From the NCBI GenBank assembly GCA_023388995.1, contig JAEWFD010000032.1, forward strand, positions 1 through 45,048: DNA of 45,048 nt, given 5' to 3'. This stretch comes from Bacillota bacterium (lineage in GTDB: Bacteria > Bacillota_I > Bacilli_A > Erysipelotrichales > Erysipelotrichaceae). The translations under genes and the position numbers were made by a program. Below, piece after piece: positions 33,115 through 41,574 of the stretch; position 1 is the stretch's first letter; the number at the start of each line of letters is the position of its first letter. Under the pieces are notes generated by a model that saw only the letters and a program-made list of their open reading frames with translations, was not told where the DNA came from and ran no database searches.

Positions 33115-33173
33115 AAAAAAAGTAGGATGTCAGCAATTTCACTAATCAGTGATTGCTGAAGATCCTGCTTTTT
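33115..33173. terminator. Very long bidirectional terminator hairpin after parB
   Basis: An outer stem AAAAAGTAGGAT / ATCCTGCTTTTT and an inner TCAGCAAT / ATTGCTGA plus CACT / AGTG stem make one hairpin with an AATC loop. The last residues of the convergent membrane-protein gene are encoded in the right arm. Confidence 0.88.
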
Positions 33174-33523
33174 ATTTGTTGATTATATAATTTCGTTAAA
33201 AGCAGATTGCACACCATGCCTATTAGATAGCAAATAATGTCGTTTACATCCGCTACAGCATTTGGCTTATAGAAAGATACACCATATTCCCAGAATAAAC
33301 CAATGCTCAAGATACTTAAAAAGCAAAGCAACGGTTTGCTTTTTAAGTTAATCCTATATCGGCTATGCAAGAGAACAAAGTGCAGATAACTGGTCATTAA
33401 AAGACCTGCCAAGATGTCATTGAAATAATAGTGGAAAAACCAATGGGTAAATTGCTGCTTAAAAATGAAGGTATTGATAACAAATAAGATACAGGAAATA
33501 CCCATTGCAATCAGATCAAACAA
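33146..33523 (-). CDS. Small integral membrane protein
   Basis: A 125-residue protein with four hydrophobic segments (about 4-20, 33-52, 65-80, 95-112). The FNDILAGLLM and DVNDIICYLIGMV motifs resemble small VanZ-like or phosphatase-like membrane families; I cannot name it. Its start overlaps the end of the zinc-ribbon gene by 8 bases, so it is translated with it, and its last residues are encoded inside the terminator stem. Function unknown. Confidence 0.68.
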   Translation of the reverse strand: MFDLIAMGISCILFVINTFIFKQQFTHWFFHYYFNDILAGLLMTSYLHFVLLHSRYRINLKSKPLLCFLSILSIGLFWEYGVSFYKPNAVADVNDIICYLIGMVCNLLLTKLYNQQIKSRIFSNH

Positions 33524-33725
33524 TGGACAAGATTACGACTGCTACGACGATTGCCAAGACAACACCCCAGAAGCCTAATCCTTTCTTTTCTTGTTCTTGA
33601 ATAAATGTTTGACTTTGCTGCAAAGGATGACCGCATTGCGGGCAAGATACTGCCTGACTAGACACCATATTTGAGCAGGCAGGGCAGGGCCTTAATCTGA
33701 TTTCTTTTTGTTCTGTTTGTTCCAT
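33516..33725 (-). CDS. Zinc-ribbon membrane-anchored small protein
   Basis: A 69-residue protein: an N-terminal zinc ribbon with CPAC and CPQC (Cys pairs about residues 14-17 and 28-31), a short linker, and one C-terminal membrane segment (about 50-69). Such proteins are widespread and mostly uncharacterised. It overlaps the next membrane gene by 8 bases. No clear AGGAGG precedes the start, only a weak purine stretch. Likely partners as an operon; the role is unknown. Confidence 0.7.
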   Translation of the reverse strand: MEQTEQKEIRLRPCPACSNMVSSQAVSCPQCGHPLQQSQTFIQEQEKKGLGFWGVVLAIVVAVVILSIV

Positions 33726-33925
33726 AAATTACCCCCGATATTGCACATCTGCTTTCAGATATATCATTTGTAGTGTATCTTAGTGCAGACGAAAAAGCAA
33801 GAGTAGCAGTCGAAACCATAGATGTAAACTTAGCAGATATTGGCAGCAAGATGATTATATTTGGTTATCGTTTTTTTCTATGTATTTGATATGCATTTGA
33901 AACGGATTGCTTTATATTTACGGTA

Positions 33926-34756
33926 TTAATCTAAGATGCCATGCAGTTTTGCAATTTCTTGAGCAGTAAAAGCATATTGCTTACCGCATCTGCAGCAAGC
34001 TGCATGAAGTGTTTCTTCTTGTGTCAGGATGAGTTGTACTTCTTCGGCAGACAACGTAAACAGCAGTCCGTAATACTGCTCTTTGATGCAGCTGCATTGC
34101 ATGTGAAGAGGTTTGATAGCCATGAATTTCAAATCAGGAATAATCGTTTGCAAGCTTTCAAAACTTATCTCCCATTGCGGATCAAGAAAGTGAGCCTCAT
34201 GTTCTATGACGGCAGAGCGAACCTGATCCAGCAAAGCAGGTGATTCCCCGGGTAATAGCTGCACCATGATACCACGCATAATATCCTTCGTTGCAAAGAG
34301 TTTGATAAAGGTTGGCAATTGCTCGCTTTGATTGTAATAATGTGCCAAATCTTGTGAGATACTCTGATCAGACATGCCGATGATTCCAGTATAGCCAGCA
34401 CCGCTCCCGGAGTCTTTTGTTACCATAATGGTACCTTTTTTTCCGAATAAAAAAGGCTGCATTACATCAATTTGAAAATACTCACCGACAAAACCTCGTA
34501 CCGAGCCGGTGCCCTCAGCACTTCCTGTCATATAGCGCTGTGATGTGTCGCCGAGTAATTTGAGATAAATGCGTTCATTGGGATCCATTGGACCGGTCAT
34601 CAGGCAAAGCGTAGCAATCAACTCAGTGAATCCTTCCAGCAATGGCTGTTCTAATTGATATGCAGTTTGCAAATCAGCAATTAAATCAGAGCACTCAGCA
34701 AACAGTATGCGAACACACGCCTGATAACCAAGTGTATTCATAATATAGTTTTTCAT
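33926..34756 (-). CDS. hslO: Hsp33-family redox chaperone
   Basis: A 276-residue Hsp33. The C-terminal zinc site is CSC (CxC) then CCRC (CxxC) near the end, which holds zinc until oxidation turns the chaperone on; the GxGYTG segment and the folded N-terminal domain also fit. The start at 34756 is chosen over GTG 34765 because AAGGA lies 10 bases upstream of the ATG and would abut the GTG. Divergent from the MerR-type gene, with dyads in the shared region. Confidence 0.9.
   Translation of the reverse strand: MKNYIMNTLGYQACVRILFAECSDLIADLQTAYQLEQPLLEGFTELIATLCLMTGPMDPNERIYLKLLGDTSQRYMTGSAEGTGSVRGFVGEYFQIDVMQPFLFGKKGTIMVTKDSGSGAGYTGIIGMSDQSISQDLAHYYNQSEQLPTFIKLFATKDIMRGIMVQLLPGESPALLDQVRSAVIEHEAHFLDPQWEISFESLQTIIPDLKFMAIKPLHMQCSCIKEQYYGLLFTLSAEEVQLILTQEETLHAACCRCGKQYAFTAQEIAKLHGILD
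34243..34256. other. Candidate Noc-binding sequence (12 of 14)
   Basis: ATTCCCCGGGTAAT differs at two bases from the Noc consensus ATTTCCCGGGAAAT; it lies inside hslO. Weaker than the site at 15442, and about what chance could give once per several such windows. Confidence 0.25.
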
Positions 34757-34769
34757 ATCACTCACGTCC

Positions 34770-34817
34770 TTGACAAGATAGCTTGTCTTATTTATGATAA
34801 AACATAACGTAACGTTA
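34770..34817 (+). promoter_or_regulatory. MerR-type promoter with two dyads
   Basis: -35 TTGACA (34770-34775) and -10 TATGAT (34793-34798), spacer 17. GACAAG / CTTGTC (34772-34777, 34782-34787) is a dyad inside the -35/spacer, and TAACGT-A-ACGTTA (34805-34817) is a second just downstream. Either could be the operator of the MerR-type protein and may also control the divergent hslO. Confidence 0.65.
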
Positions 34818-34842
34818 GATTCAAGTCTTTTGGAGAAATTCT

Positions 34843-35604
34843 ATGAAAATTACGAAATTAGCAGAAATAGCAGGAGTATCAGTGCGAACATTACATTATT
34901 ATGATGAAATAGGATTGCTGTCACCATCACGAGATATAGAAAACAAGCGCCGCGAATATTCCGGCAATGACTTTCTGAAATTGCATCAAATCCTGTACTA
35001 CAAACATACAGGGATGCCGCTTATGCAAATAAAAGCTATGATGGAAGATCCGCACTACGATAAAGTAGCAGCATGGAAACAGCAAATTGCAAATTTAGAG
35101 TTAGAAAAAGAGAAACTAACACAGCAAATACAAGTGATGACCAATTTATTAAAGACATTGGATCATGATGAACGAATTACGGATCAGCAATATCGGTCAC
35201 TTTTCCCAGCTGCCGATAATCCTGCACAGCAACTGGCACAGTATTTATGGGGATCTGATATTGCTCTTGCTCCTTCCTTTTTAACTAGTATGCCTGCTGA
35301 ATTCCAGAAAGATATAGCAGAAACGATGAAAGATAAGATTAACATGCTTAGCAATTACAGCGAATATCCTGTCAGCGATCCAATTGTTCAAAAACAAATT
35401 TATGACTTTCATCTGTTTTTGAATCAGAGTCAAGGCAATTTATATACATTAGATGTGTTTGCTAAGTTAGGTATTTATTATGCTGAAAATAAGCAGTTTA
35501 AGGAGAGCTTGGAAACAATTAAACCGGGTTTTGCCAGTTTTATGCGAGATGCCATTGAAGCATATGTCTATCAGAAGAAAGGATCAGATAAATTGCCGGA
35601 ATAG
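34843..35604 (+). CDS. MerR-family regulator with TipAS-like ligand domain
   Basis: A 253-residue regulator: MerR helix-turn-helix with wing (residues 1-70, SVRTLHYYDEIGLLSP), a coiled coil (about 80-105), and a C-terminal TipAS-like helical domain (about 115-250) for drug-type ligands. TTTTGGAG precedes the start. TipA-type regulators bind thiopeptide or other hydrophobic molecules and activate their own promoter. No drug pump lies beside it, so the target may be itself or hslO. Confidence 0.88.
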   Translation: MKITKLAEIAGVSVRTLHYYDEIGLLSPSRDIENKRREYSGNDFLKLHQILYYKHTGMPLMQIKAMMEDPHYDKVAAWKQQIANLELEKEKLTQQIQVMTNLLKTLDHDERITDQQYRSLFPAADNPAQQLAQYLWGSDIALAPSFLTSMPAEFQKDIAETMKDKINMLSNYSEYPVSDPIVQKQIYDFHLFLNQSQGNLYTLDVFAKLGIYYAENKQFKESLETIKPGFASFMRDAIEAYVYQKKGSDKLPE

Positions 35605-35605
35605 A

Positions 35606-35634
35606 AATAACACCACCGAAATGGTGATGTTATT
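35606..35634. terminator. Imperfect hairpin between convergent regulators
   Basis: AATAACACCACC / GGTGATGTTATT with one mismatch and a GAAAT loop; the T run is short, so it is weak. Confidence 0.5.
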
Positions 35635-35636
35635 GT

Positions 35637-36509
35637 TTAGCGAATCGAAATGTAGTATGTGGTAGTACTTCGTTCTTGATTGATTTCTTCATAATCAGAT
35701 GTTTCAGCCAATTCATATCCGGAATTTGGGAGCCAAAGGCCATCAATGTAATCATAGATGGGTTGTGCTAACGGTTCACCATTCAAGGTATTTGCTGTTT
35801 CATCATACTGGAACACTGCATACTTTCCTTGGGGAATTACCTTAGTTACCATTCCCGGAATAACGGGTGTATCCTTGGGCACTTCTACGCAGAAATAATA
35901 CAAATAATCGATTTCATCATCCTCTTTATGAATATCAGCAGGATCATAATCATAAGCCGCATAGAAGCATTCGGGGTGGATGCGATTTTCGATCACAGAA
36001 GCCATTGCCTCAAATTCAGTCCTGATTTTTCCAATCAGACTATGGCTTAGATTTGCGGCCTGGTTCACTGTACGGACAATACCTAATAAATGTTTCTCTT
36101 CTTTGCAAATAATTTCTGGAGTCATAATTAATTCATTCCTTTCTTGATAGGAAAGCAGATTGATTTTCTCAAATAAAGGAGGTTCCTTCTGCTTTTTACG
36201 GAAGCTGCTAGGTGGAAACCCATAGGATAGCTTAAATGACCGTGTAAAAGCTTCATGTGATTCAAAGCCATATTGAAAGGCAATATCTGTGATCCTTGTG
36301 TTGGTCGTTAGGATATCGAACATCGCTTTGCTTAGCCGCCTGCGTCGAATGTATTCCTTCACGGAACACCCGACAATAGGCGTAAAGACACGATAAAAGT
36401 GAGATATTGAATAGCCGGCTTCCGCAGCGATTTGATCCATAGTTAAATTTATATCTAAATGATGTTCAATATGATCAATTGCTTTTTGCAGATTGTGATA
36501 GTAACTCAT
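35637..36509 (-). CDS. AraC-family regulator with GyrI-like domain
   Basis: A 290-residue protein: N-terminal AraC double helix-turn-helix (about 8-108, MDQIAAEAGYSISHFYRVF and ITDIAFQYGFESHEAFTRSF), then a GyrI-like effector domain (about 130-290, ending GYELAETSDYEEINQ). This order, DNA-binding first, is typical of Rob-like multidrug-sensing regulators. GGAGG lies upstream of ATG 36509. It stands alone; targets are unknown. Confidence 0.88.
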   Translation of the reverse strand: MSYYHNLQKAIDHIEHHLDINLTMDQIAAEAGYSISHFYRVFTPIVGCSVKEYIRRRRLSKAMFDILTTNTRITDIAFQYGFESHEAFTRSFKLSYGFPPSSFRKKQKEPPLFEKINLLSYQERNELIMTPEIICKEEKHLLGIVRTVNQAANLSHSLIGKIRTEFEAMASVIENRIHPECFYAAYDYDPADIHKEDDEIDYLYYFCVEVPKDTPVIPGMVTKVIPQGKYAVFQYDETANTLNGEPLAQPIYDYIDGLWLPNSGYELAETSDYEEINQERSTTTYYISIR

Positions 36510-36640
36510 CTTAGACCTCCTTTGCTTTCTGATTGTATCTTAAAGCATTTTGCAGGTAAATACTTGATATTGCTTCTCATAGTTTTATTGCAAATAGATT
36601 GAGATCAAGCAAAGAAAGTGCATAATCCGGAGGGATTCCG

Positions 36641-36685
36641 TTGCCATATTCCTATGGTAAACGGGAAGAAATAGCTATCAGGTAA
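36641..36685 (+). other. Possible 14-codon leader before the ABC-F gene
   Basis: A TTG-started open frame ending in R-E-E-I-A-I-R, with GGAGGG at 36629-36634 six bases upstream. ABC-F genes are sometimes controlled by leader peptides, but the extended -10 promoter at 36703 lies downstream of this frame, so it may be irrelevant. Confidence 0.2.
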
Positions 36686-36702
36686 TTCTATAACTCAATT
36701 TG

Positions 36703-36711
36703 TGATATAAT
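36703..36711 (+). promoter_or_regulatory. Extended -10 promoter of the ABC-F gene
   Basis: TGATATAAT: a TGn extension directly before TATAAT (36706-36711), with no good -35. The ATG follows 24 bases later. Confidence 0.65.
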
Positions 36712-36735
36712 ACACCACGATAAGGACGTGAAATT

Positions 36736-38502
36736 ATGATGGTATTGTCAGTTGACCATATCGAGAAAAGATATACGGATCAAAAACTATTGGAGGATAT
36801 TTCTTTTATCCTGCATGAAAAAGATAAAATTGGTGTGATTGGCGTAAATGGTACAGGCAAAAGTACTTTGCTGAAGATTATTGCGGGATTGGAGCAGGCT
36901 GATGCAGGCAGCATCACAACCAATGGAGAGGTACATATTGCATATTTAGAACAAACACCAGACTTCAGTCAGCCATGCACAGTGTTTGACTACGTGATGA
37001 ATGAAGCGAAGTCTATGAAGCAGGAAATCATGGAATATGAAGTAAAGACAATCTTAACCAAGCTGAAATTAACAGATTTTGCTGCTGATGTCAGAATGAT
37101 GTCCGGCGGACAAAAGAAACGAGTTGCTCTGGCGTGCGTATTGGTGAGACCATGTGATGTACTGATTTTGGATGAGCCGACCAATCATTTGGATCAGGAT
37201 ATGGTTTTATGGCTGGAACAATACTTGATGAAATCAACCAAGACGATCTTAATGGTAACCCATGATCGATATTTTTTAGAACAAGTCTGCAATCGGATGA
37301 TTGAGATTGACCATGGCAAACTATACAGCTATGATGCCAATTATTCGCAGTATTTGGAATTGAAAGAGAAAAGAGAAGAAGTAGCCTTGGCAAATGAGCG
37401 AAAGAGGCAAAGCATCTTGCGAAAAGAATTGGCGTGGATTCGCCGCGGGGCTATGGCCCGCACTACCAAAAGCAAAGAACGAATTCAACGCTTTGAACAA
37501 CTAAGTGCCCAAGACGGGGTAGTCCAAGATGATACGTTGCATTTATCATCGCTTTCGAGGCGGCTAGGAAAGAAAACAATTGAGCTGCATCAAGTATCGA
37601 AAGCATTTGATGGACAAACATTGATCGAAAACTTTTCGTTCAATCTGCCGCGCCTTGCGCGCATCGGGATCGTAGGGATGAATGGGATCGGGAAATCCAC
37701 ACTGCTAAATTTAATGGCAGGACGAATTCAGCCGGATCAAGGACATGTCGAGATTGGCGAGACTGTGCAAATTGGCTATGTGACCCAAGAAGCATTGGAA
37801 CTTGATCTAGATATGCGGGTCATCGATTATGTGAAGGATATCGGGGAAGTGCTGCTGACTTTGGATGGCGAAGTTACTGCTTCGCAAATGCTGGAACGGT
37901 TTTTATTTCCGCCGCATCTTCAATATAACAAGATTGGCAGACTATCCGGCGGGGAACGCCGCAGGCTGTATTTGCTGGGAATATTGATGAGTGCTCCCAA
38001 TATCTTGCTGCTGGATGAACCGACTAACGATTTAGATATTCAAACTTTAACGATTCTAGAGGAGTATTTGGATGTTTTTGCAGGAGCAGTGATTGCTGTT
38101 TCGCATGATCGCTATTTCCTGGATAAAATTATGGATGAGCTGTTGATCTTTACAAGCTCTGGTATTGAGCGGTACCTAGGAGAATATTCCGAGTATCTGA
38201 ATATAGCAGCAGCCGCTACGAAAGCAACCAAAGAAGTGGTTAAAAAGCAGGAGCAGGAAGAGCGGAAGCAAAGCAAGAAAGTGAAATTAAGCTTTCAGGA
38301 GCAAAAAGAACTGGAGCAATTAGAGGGACTCGTGGTACAGCTGGAAGAACAGCTGCAATCCTTAGATAAGCAGCTAGAACAAGAAACAAATGGACAAACA
38401 CTTTTGGAATTGTCGACCAAAAGACAGGAAGTAGATGCATTGCTGGAAGAAAAAACTGAGCGCTGGATGCAGCTGCAAGAAATTAAAGAAGGAAATGGAT
38501 AG
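36736..38502 (+). CDS. ABC-F family ATPase (Uup-like)
   Basis: A 588-residue soluble protein with two ATPase domains: Walker A GVNGTGKST (36-44) and GMNGIGKST, signatures MSGGQKKR and LSGGERRR, Walker B LILDEP and LLLDEP, joined by a charged linker (about 215-265) that contacts the ribosome in this family. A C-terminal coiled coil (about 505-588, EEQLQSLDKQLEQE) matches Uup. Ribosome-acting ABC-F proteins rescue stalled translation or protect from antibiotics; Uup-type is the housekeeping form. AAGGA lies 9 bases before ATG 36736; mnmE begins 8 bases after its end. Confidence 0.9.
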   Translation: MMVLSVDHIEKRYTDQKLLEDISFILHEKDKIGVIGVNGTGKSTLLKIIAGLEQADAGSITTNGEVHIAYLEQTPDFSQPCTVFDYVMNEAKSMKQEIMEYEVKTILTKLKLTDFAADVRMMSGGQKKRVALACVLVRPCDVLILDEPTNHLDQDMVLWLEQYLMKSTKTILMVTHDRYFLEQVCNRMIEIDHGKLYSYDANYSQYLELKEKREEVALANERKRQSILRKELAWIRRGAMARTTKSKERIQRFEQLSAQDGVVQDDTLHLSSLSRRLGKKTIELHQVSKAFDGQTLIENFSFNLPRLARIGIVGMNGIGKSTLLNLMAGRIQPDQGHVEIGETVQIGYVTQEALELDLDMRVIDYVKDIGEVLLTLDGEVTASQMLERFLFPPHLQYNKIGRLSGGERRRLYLLGILMSAPNILLLDEPTNDLDIQTLTILEEYLDVFAGAVIAVSHDRYFLDKIMDELLIFTSSGIERYLGEYSEYLNIAAAATKATKEVVKKQEQEERKQSKKVKLSFQEQKELEQLEGLVVQLEEQLQSLDKQLEQETNGQTLLELSTKRQEVDALLEEKTERWMQLQEIKEGNG

Positions 38503-38510
38503 GTGATAAG

Positions 38511-39851
38511 ATGTTTACAGATACAATCGTAGCAGTTTCCACACCGCTGGCAGAAGGAGCAATCTCCATCATCCGCCTAAGCGGTGAAGAGGCGATTCCT
38601 ATGGTAGATGCCATTTTTTCCAGAAATCTGGCACAAGCAGCATCCCATACCATTACCTATGGCTATATTCAAGATCCTGCCAATGGGCAAAGCATTGATG
38701 AGGTGTTTGTCAGCATTTTCAGAGCGCCGAAAAGCTATACAACGGAAGACATCGTTGAAATTAACTGCCATGGCGGTATTTTTGTAACGAAGCAGGTGCT
38801 GCAGCTTTGCATTGCGCAAGGAGCACGTTTGGCAGAAGAAGGAGAATTCACCAGAAGAGCATTTCTTCATGGCCGCATTGACTTAACGCAGGCAGAAGCA
38901 ATCATGGACCTGATTGAAGCAGATGATGCGGGAAAAAGCCAGCTGGCAATCCAAGCCATGAAAGGGAGCATCCGGGCTTTGCTTGATCCCGTGAAAGAAG
39001 ATTTGATTCAAATGATTGCGCAAATTGAAGTTAATATTGATTATCCGGAATATACCGATGTGGCGCAGCTCACTACAGAGGAATTGCTTCCGAAAGCAAG
39101 ATACTGGGCTAAGCAGCTGAAACAGATGATCGAGGAGTCAGCAAGTGGAACGATCCTTCGCTCGGGTGTCAAAACAGCTATTCTAGGAAAACCAAATGTC
39201 GGGAAATCCAGCCTGCTGAATGCCTTGCTAGAAGAAGACAAAGCCATAGTAACGGATATTGCAGGCACAACCAGAGATTTGGTAGAGGGATATATCCGCC
39301 TGCAAACAGTAACCTTGCATCTCATTGATACTGCCGGGATCCGAGATACTTCCGATAAGATCGAACAAATGGGAATTGATAAATCTAAAAAAGTGATGGA
39401 AGAAGCACAGCTGCTTCTTTTGGTGCTGGATGGCAGCCTTCCGCTGGAGGAAGAAGACTATGCATTGCTGGACCAAACAAAGGACCGGCCGCGTATCATT
39501 GTGCTGAATAAGGCTGATGATGCCGCTTGGAGTCCGCAAGTCGATGGAATTAAGGTAAGTGCCAAAGAGCAATCAGTTAAAACACTGGTGGCACAAATCG
39601 AAACCATGTTTGCCAAACATCAAGTTGCTTTAGCAAAGCCAACGTTTGCGAATGAGCGGCAAATCGGCTTGCTTCGCCAAGCCTATACCGCAATCGAACA
39701 AGCGATCCATGCAATGGAGCAAGAGTTCGAGCTAGATTTCGTGGTCATTGACTTGAAGCAGGCATATCAAAGATTGCAGGACATTTTAGGAGAATCTATG
39801 AAAAAGGAATTGCTGGATGAGTTATTTTCGCGATTCTGTCTTGGAAAATAA
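38511..39851 (+). CDS. mnmE: tRNA modification GTPase MnmE
   Basis: A 446-residue MnmE: N-terminal tetrahydrofolate domain (1-115), helical domain, and an inserted GTPase domain with G1 GKPNVGKS (226-233), DTAG and NKAD motifs; the C terminus ends in the family CLGK motif with the needed Cys. With MnmG it makes the cmnm5 modification of wobble uridine. AGGTGAT gives the ribosome site, over the ABC-F stop codon. MnmG is not in the window, and mnmE is here about 8 kb downstream of rsmG rather than upstream. Confidence 0.95.
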   Translation: MFTDTIVAVSTPLAEGAISIIRLSGEEAIPMVDAIFSRNLAQAASHTITYGYIQDPANGQSIDEVFVSIFRAPKSYTTEDIVEINCHGGIFVTKQVLQLCIAQGARLAEEGEFTRRAFLHGRIDLTQAEAIMDLIEADDAGKSQLAIQAMKGSIRALLDPVKEDLIQMIAQIEVNIDYPEYTDVAQLTTEELLPKARYWAKQLKQMIEESASGTILRSGVKTAILGKPNVGKSSLLNALLEEDKAIVTDIAGTTRDLVEGYIRLQTVTLHLIDTAGIRDTSDKIEQMGIDKSKKVMEEAQLLLLVLDGSLPLEEEDYALLDQTKDRPRIIVLNKADDAAWSPQVDGIKVSAKEQSVKTLVAQIETMFAKHQVALAKPTFANERQIGLLRQAYTAIEQAIHAMEQEFELDFVVIDLKQAYQRLQDILGESMKKELLDELFSRFCLGK

Positions 39852-39867
39852 TGGAAAGAGGTATAAA

Positions 39868-40632
39868 ATGGGTTGGATAGACACACATTGTCATCTAAAT
39901 GATGACACTTACGATACAGAAATACAGCAACTGCTGGAACGAGCGCTAGAGGCAAATGTGGAACGGATGATTGTTGTGGGATATGATCTTCCATCCAGTG
40001 AAAAAGCATTGCATTTGGCAGAACAATACCCTTCCATCTATGCGGTTGTTGGCATACATCCGAGTGAATCACATACATTTGATGTATATACCAGGGAAAA
40101 ACTGGTAAAACTTGTAATGCATGATAAAGTAGTGGGAATTGGCGAAATCGGTTTGGACTACTATTGGGATGAAAATCCGCCAGCAGAAACGCAGCGAACA
40201 GTATTCCTGGAACAACTTCATCTAGCACGGGAAGTTGGCAAGCCAGTCATCATTCATACTCGCGATGCAGCGCAGGAAACATATGACATCCTCAAAGAAG
40301 AACAAGGAATTACCGGCGTGATGCACTGCTATAGCGGCAGTTATGAGATGGCAGCTCGATTCGTTCAGTTAGGATATTACATTTCACTTGCAGGTCCCGT
40401 TACTTTTAAAAATGCGGTTGCACCAAAAGAAGTAGCTAGTAAGATTCCACTTGATCATTTACTGATTGAGACTGATTGTCCATATCTGACACCCCATCCA
40501 TATCGAGGAAAACGCAATGAGCCTTCCTATGTAATGCATGTGGGACAAGAGGTCGCCAGACTGCGGAATTTGGAAGAAACAGAGTTAATGCAAGCCTTGG
40601 AAAGGAATGCGAAAAAGCTCTTCAAATTCTAA
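39868..40632 (+). CDS. tatD: TatD-family metal-dependent hydrolase
   Basis: A 254-residue TatD: metal ligands WIDTHCHLND (residues 3-12), GEIGLDYYW, and IIHTRDA and ETDCPYLTP strands in order. Family members are 3'-5' DNases and deacylases. ATG 39868 is chosen because AAAGAGG lies upstream; an earlier in-frame start would overlap mnmE by 35 bases. Followed by the 3D-domain lipoprotein, the same tatD-yabE pair found near the origin in B. subtilis. Confidence 0.93.
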   Translation: MGWIDTHCHLNDDTYDTEIQQLLERALEANVERMIVVGYDLPSSEKALHLAEQYPSIYAVVGIHPSESHTFDVYTREKLVKLVMHDKVVGIGEIGLDYYWDENPPAETQRTVFLEQLHLAREVGKPVIIHTRDAAQETYDILKEEQGITGVMHCYSGSYEMAARFVQLGYYISLAGPVTFKNAVAPKEVASKIPLDHLLIETDCPYLTPHPYRGKRNEPSYVMHVGQEVARLRNLEETELMQALERNAKKLFKF

Positions 40633-40635
40633 AAT

Positions 40636-40664
40636 TGGACAAATTACACATGCTGTGGTAAAAT
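40636..40664 (+). promoter_or_regulatory. Promoter of the 3D-domain lipoprotein gene
   Basis: TGGACA (40636-40641) and extended -10 TGGTAAAAT (-10 at 40659-40664), spacer 17, just after the tatD stop. Confidence 0.65.
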
Positions 40665-40693
40665 TATCCAGTTGTTTGGAAGGAGGTAGTTGC

Positions 40694-41530
40694 GTGAGAC
40701 GAATCAACAACTTAATTAGTTTGATTTTATGCGTGCTACTATTAAGCTCATGTAATACAACAAAACAAGAAGAGAGTGTGATTTTGCTTCGCCAAAAAGA
40801 TTCAACACCAGGTATAACACCTGTGATCCGTGTTGAGCGCGTTGCAGTGCAAAGCAAGGTCAGCGATCAAAAAACAGTGTATAAAACACCGAATATCATC
40901 CCTGCCGGGACCTTATCTTGGGTTGCAAAAGAAATAGATGCAGGCTCACCGGCGATGGAAGTCAAATACTACGACGTTACATATGATTATTTTGGCAATG
41001 AATTGTCCCGTACTTATGTTTATGGAGCAGATGAGAAAATAGCCTCATCATCCAGAATACGTCAATATGGCAGCAAACTTGAAGTGGGGTCTTATTTTCG
41101 TCCTGAATTTTCACGATATGGTTTAGATTGTGTAGGTTGCGGAGGACAATATGACGGTACAGCAAATACAGCAATCGGAGTCAATCTTCACAAAGAATTA
41201 GGCGTAAAACAAGCGAGTGGTTCTTGGGAGAGCGGTATTACATGGGAAGGATACTATATTGTTGCGGCTGACAAAAGTATTCCATTCTGTACGATTCTGG
41301 AAATTTCCAACCATAATTTCTCAGGAGCTGGATTAACTCCCGGAAAATCCTTTCAGGCGATCGTGCTGGATCGCGGTGGGGCAATCAAGAATAACAAATT
41401 GGATCTTTATATCGGTTCTGAAGAAAATTTAAACAACGTACGATATGTATCCAGAAAACAACCACTTGCGAAAGTGATTAAGCTAGGGCAGCAGATCCGG
41501 AAAAATGGAAAGCTATCTTGCAAGGTATAA
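40694..41530 (+). CDS. 3D-domain (YabE/RpfB-like) cell-wall lipoprotein
   Basis: A 278-residue lipoprotein starting at GTG 40694, 7 bases after AGGAGG. Signal peptide with lipobox LLSSC, lipidated Cys20. A middle region (about 70-130) resembles a G5-like domain, and the C-terminal 3D domain (about 170-265) has the three conserved Asp: AADKSIPF, LDRGGAI and KLDLYIGS. The family (YabE, RpfB, MltA-like 3D fold) cleaves or remodels peptidoglycan at the outer face. It follows tatD as yabE does; rnmV and ksgA, the usual next genes, are absent. Confidence 0.85.
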   Translation: MRRINNLISLILCVLLLSSCNTTKQEESVILLRQKDSTPGITPVIRVERVAVQSKVSDQKTVYKTPNIIPAGTLSWVAKEIDAGSPAMEVKYYDVTYDYFGNELSRTYVYGADEKIASSSRIRQYGSKLEVGSYFRPEFSRYGLDCVGCGGQYDGTANTAIGVNLHKELGVKQASGSWESGITWEGYYIVAADKSIPFCTILEISNHNFSGAGLTPGKSFQAIVLDRGGAIKNNKLDLYIGSEENLNNVRYVSRKQPLAKVIKLGQQIRKNGKLSCKV

Positions 41531-41574
41531 CAATTAAAGCATAAGATATGATAAAGTCAGATGATGCAAAAGAG

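Noticed and set aside
33728..33900. An open frame of about 55 codons upstream of the zinc-ribbon gene
   Set aside because: It has no start codon or ribosome site and no recognisable motif.
39817..39867. An earlier in-frame start for tatD
   Set aside because: It would overlap mnmE by 35 bases; the ATG at 39868 has a ribosome site and begins at the family N terminus.
40607..40693. An N-terminal extension of the 3D-domain lipoprotein
   Set aside because: It overlaps tatD and would bury the signal peptide; GTG 40694 follows AGGAGG and gives a proper lipobox.
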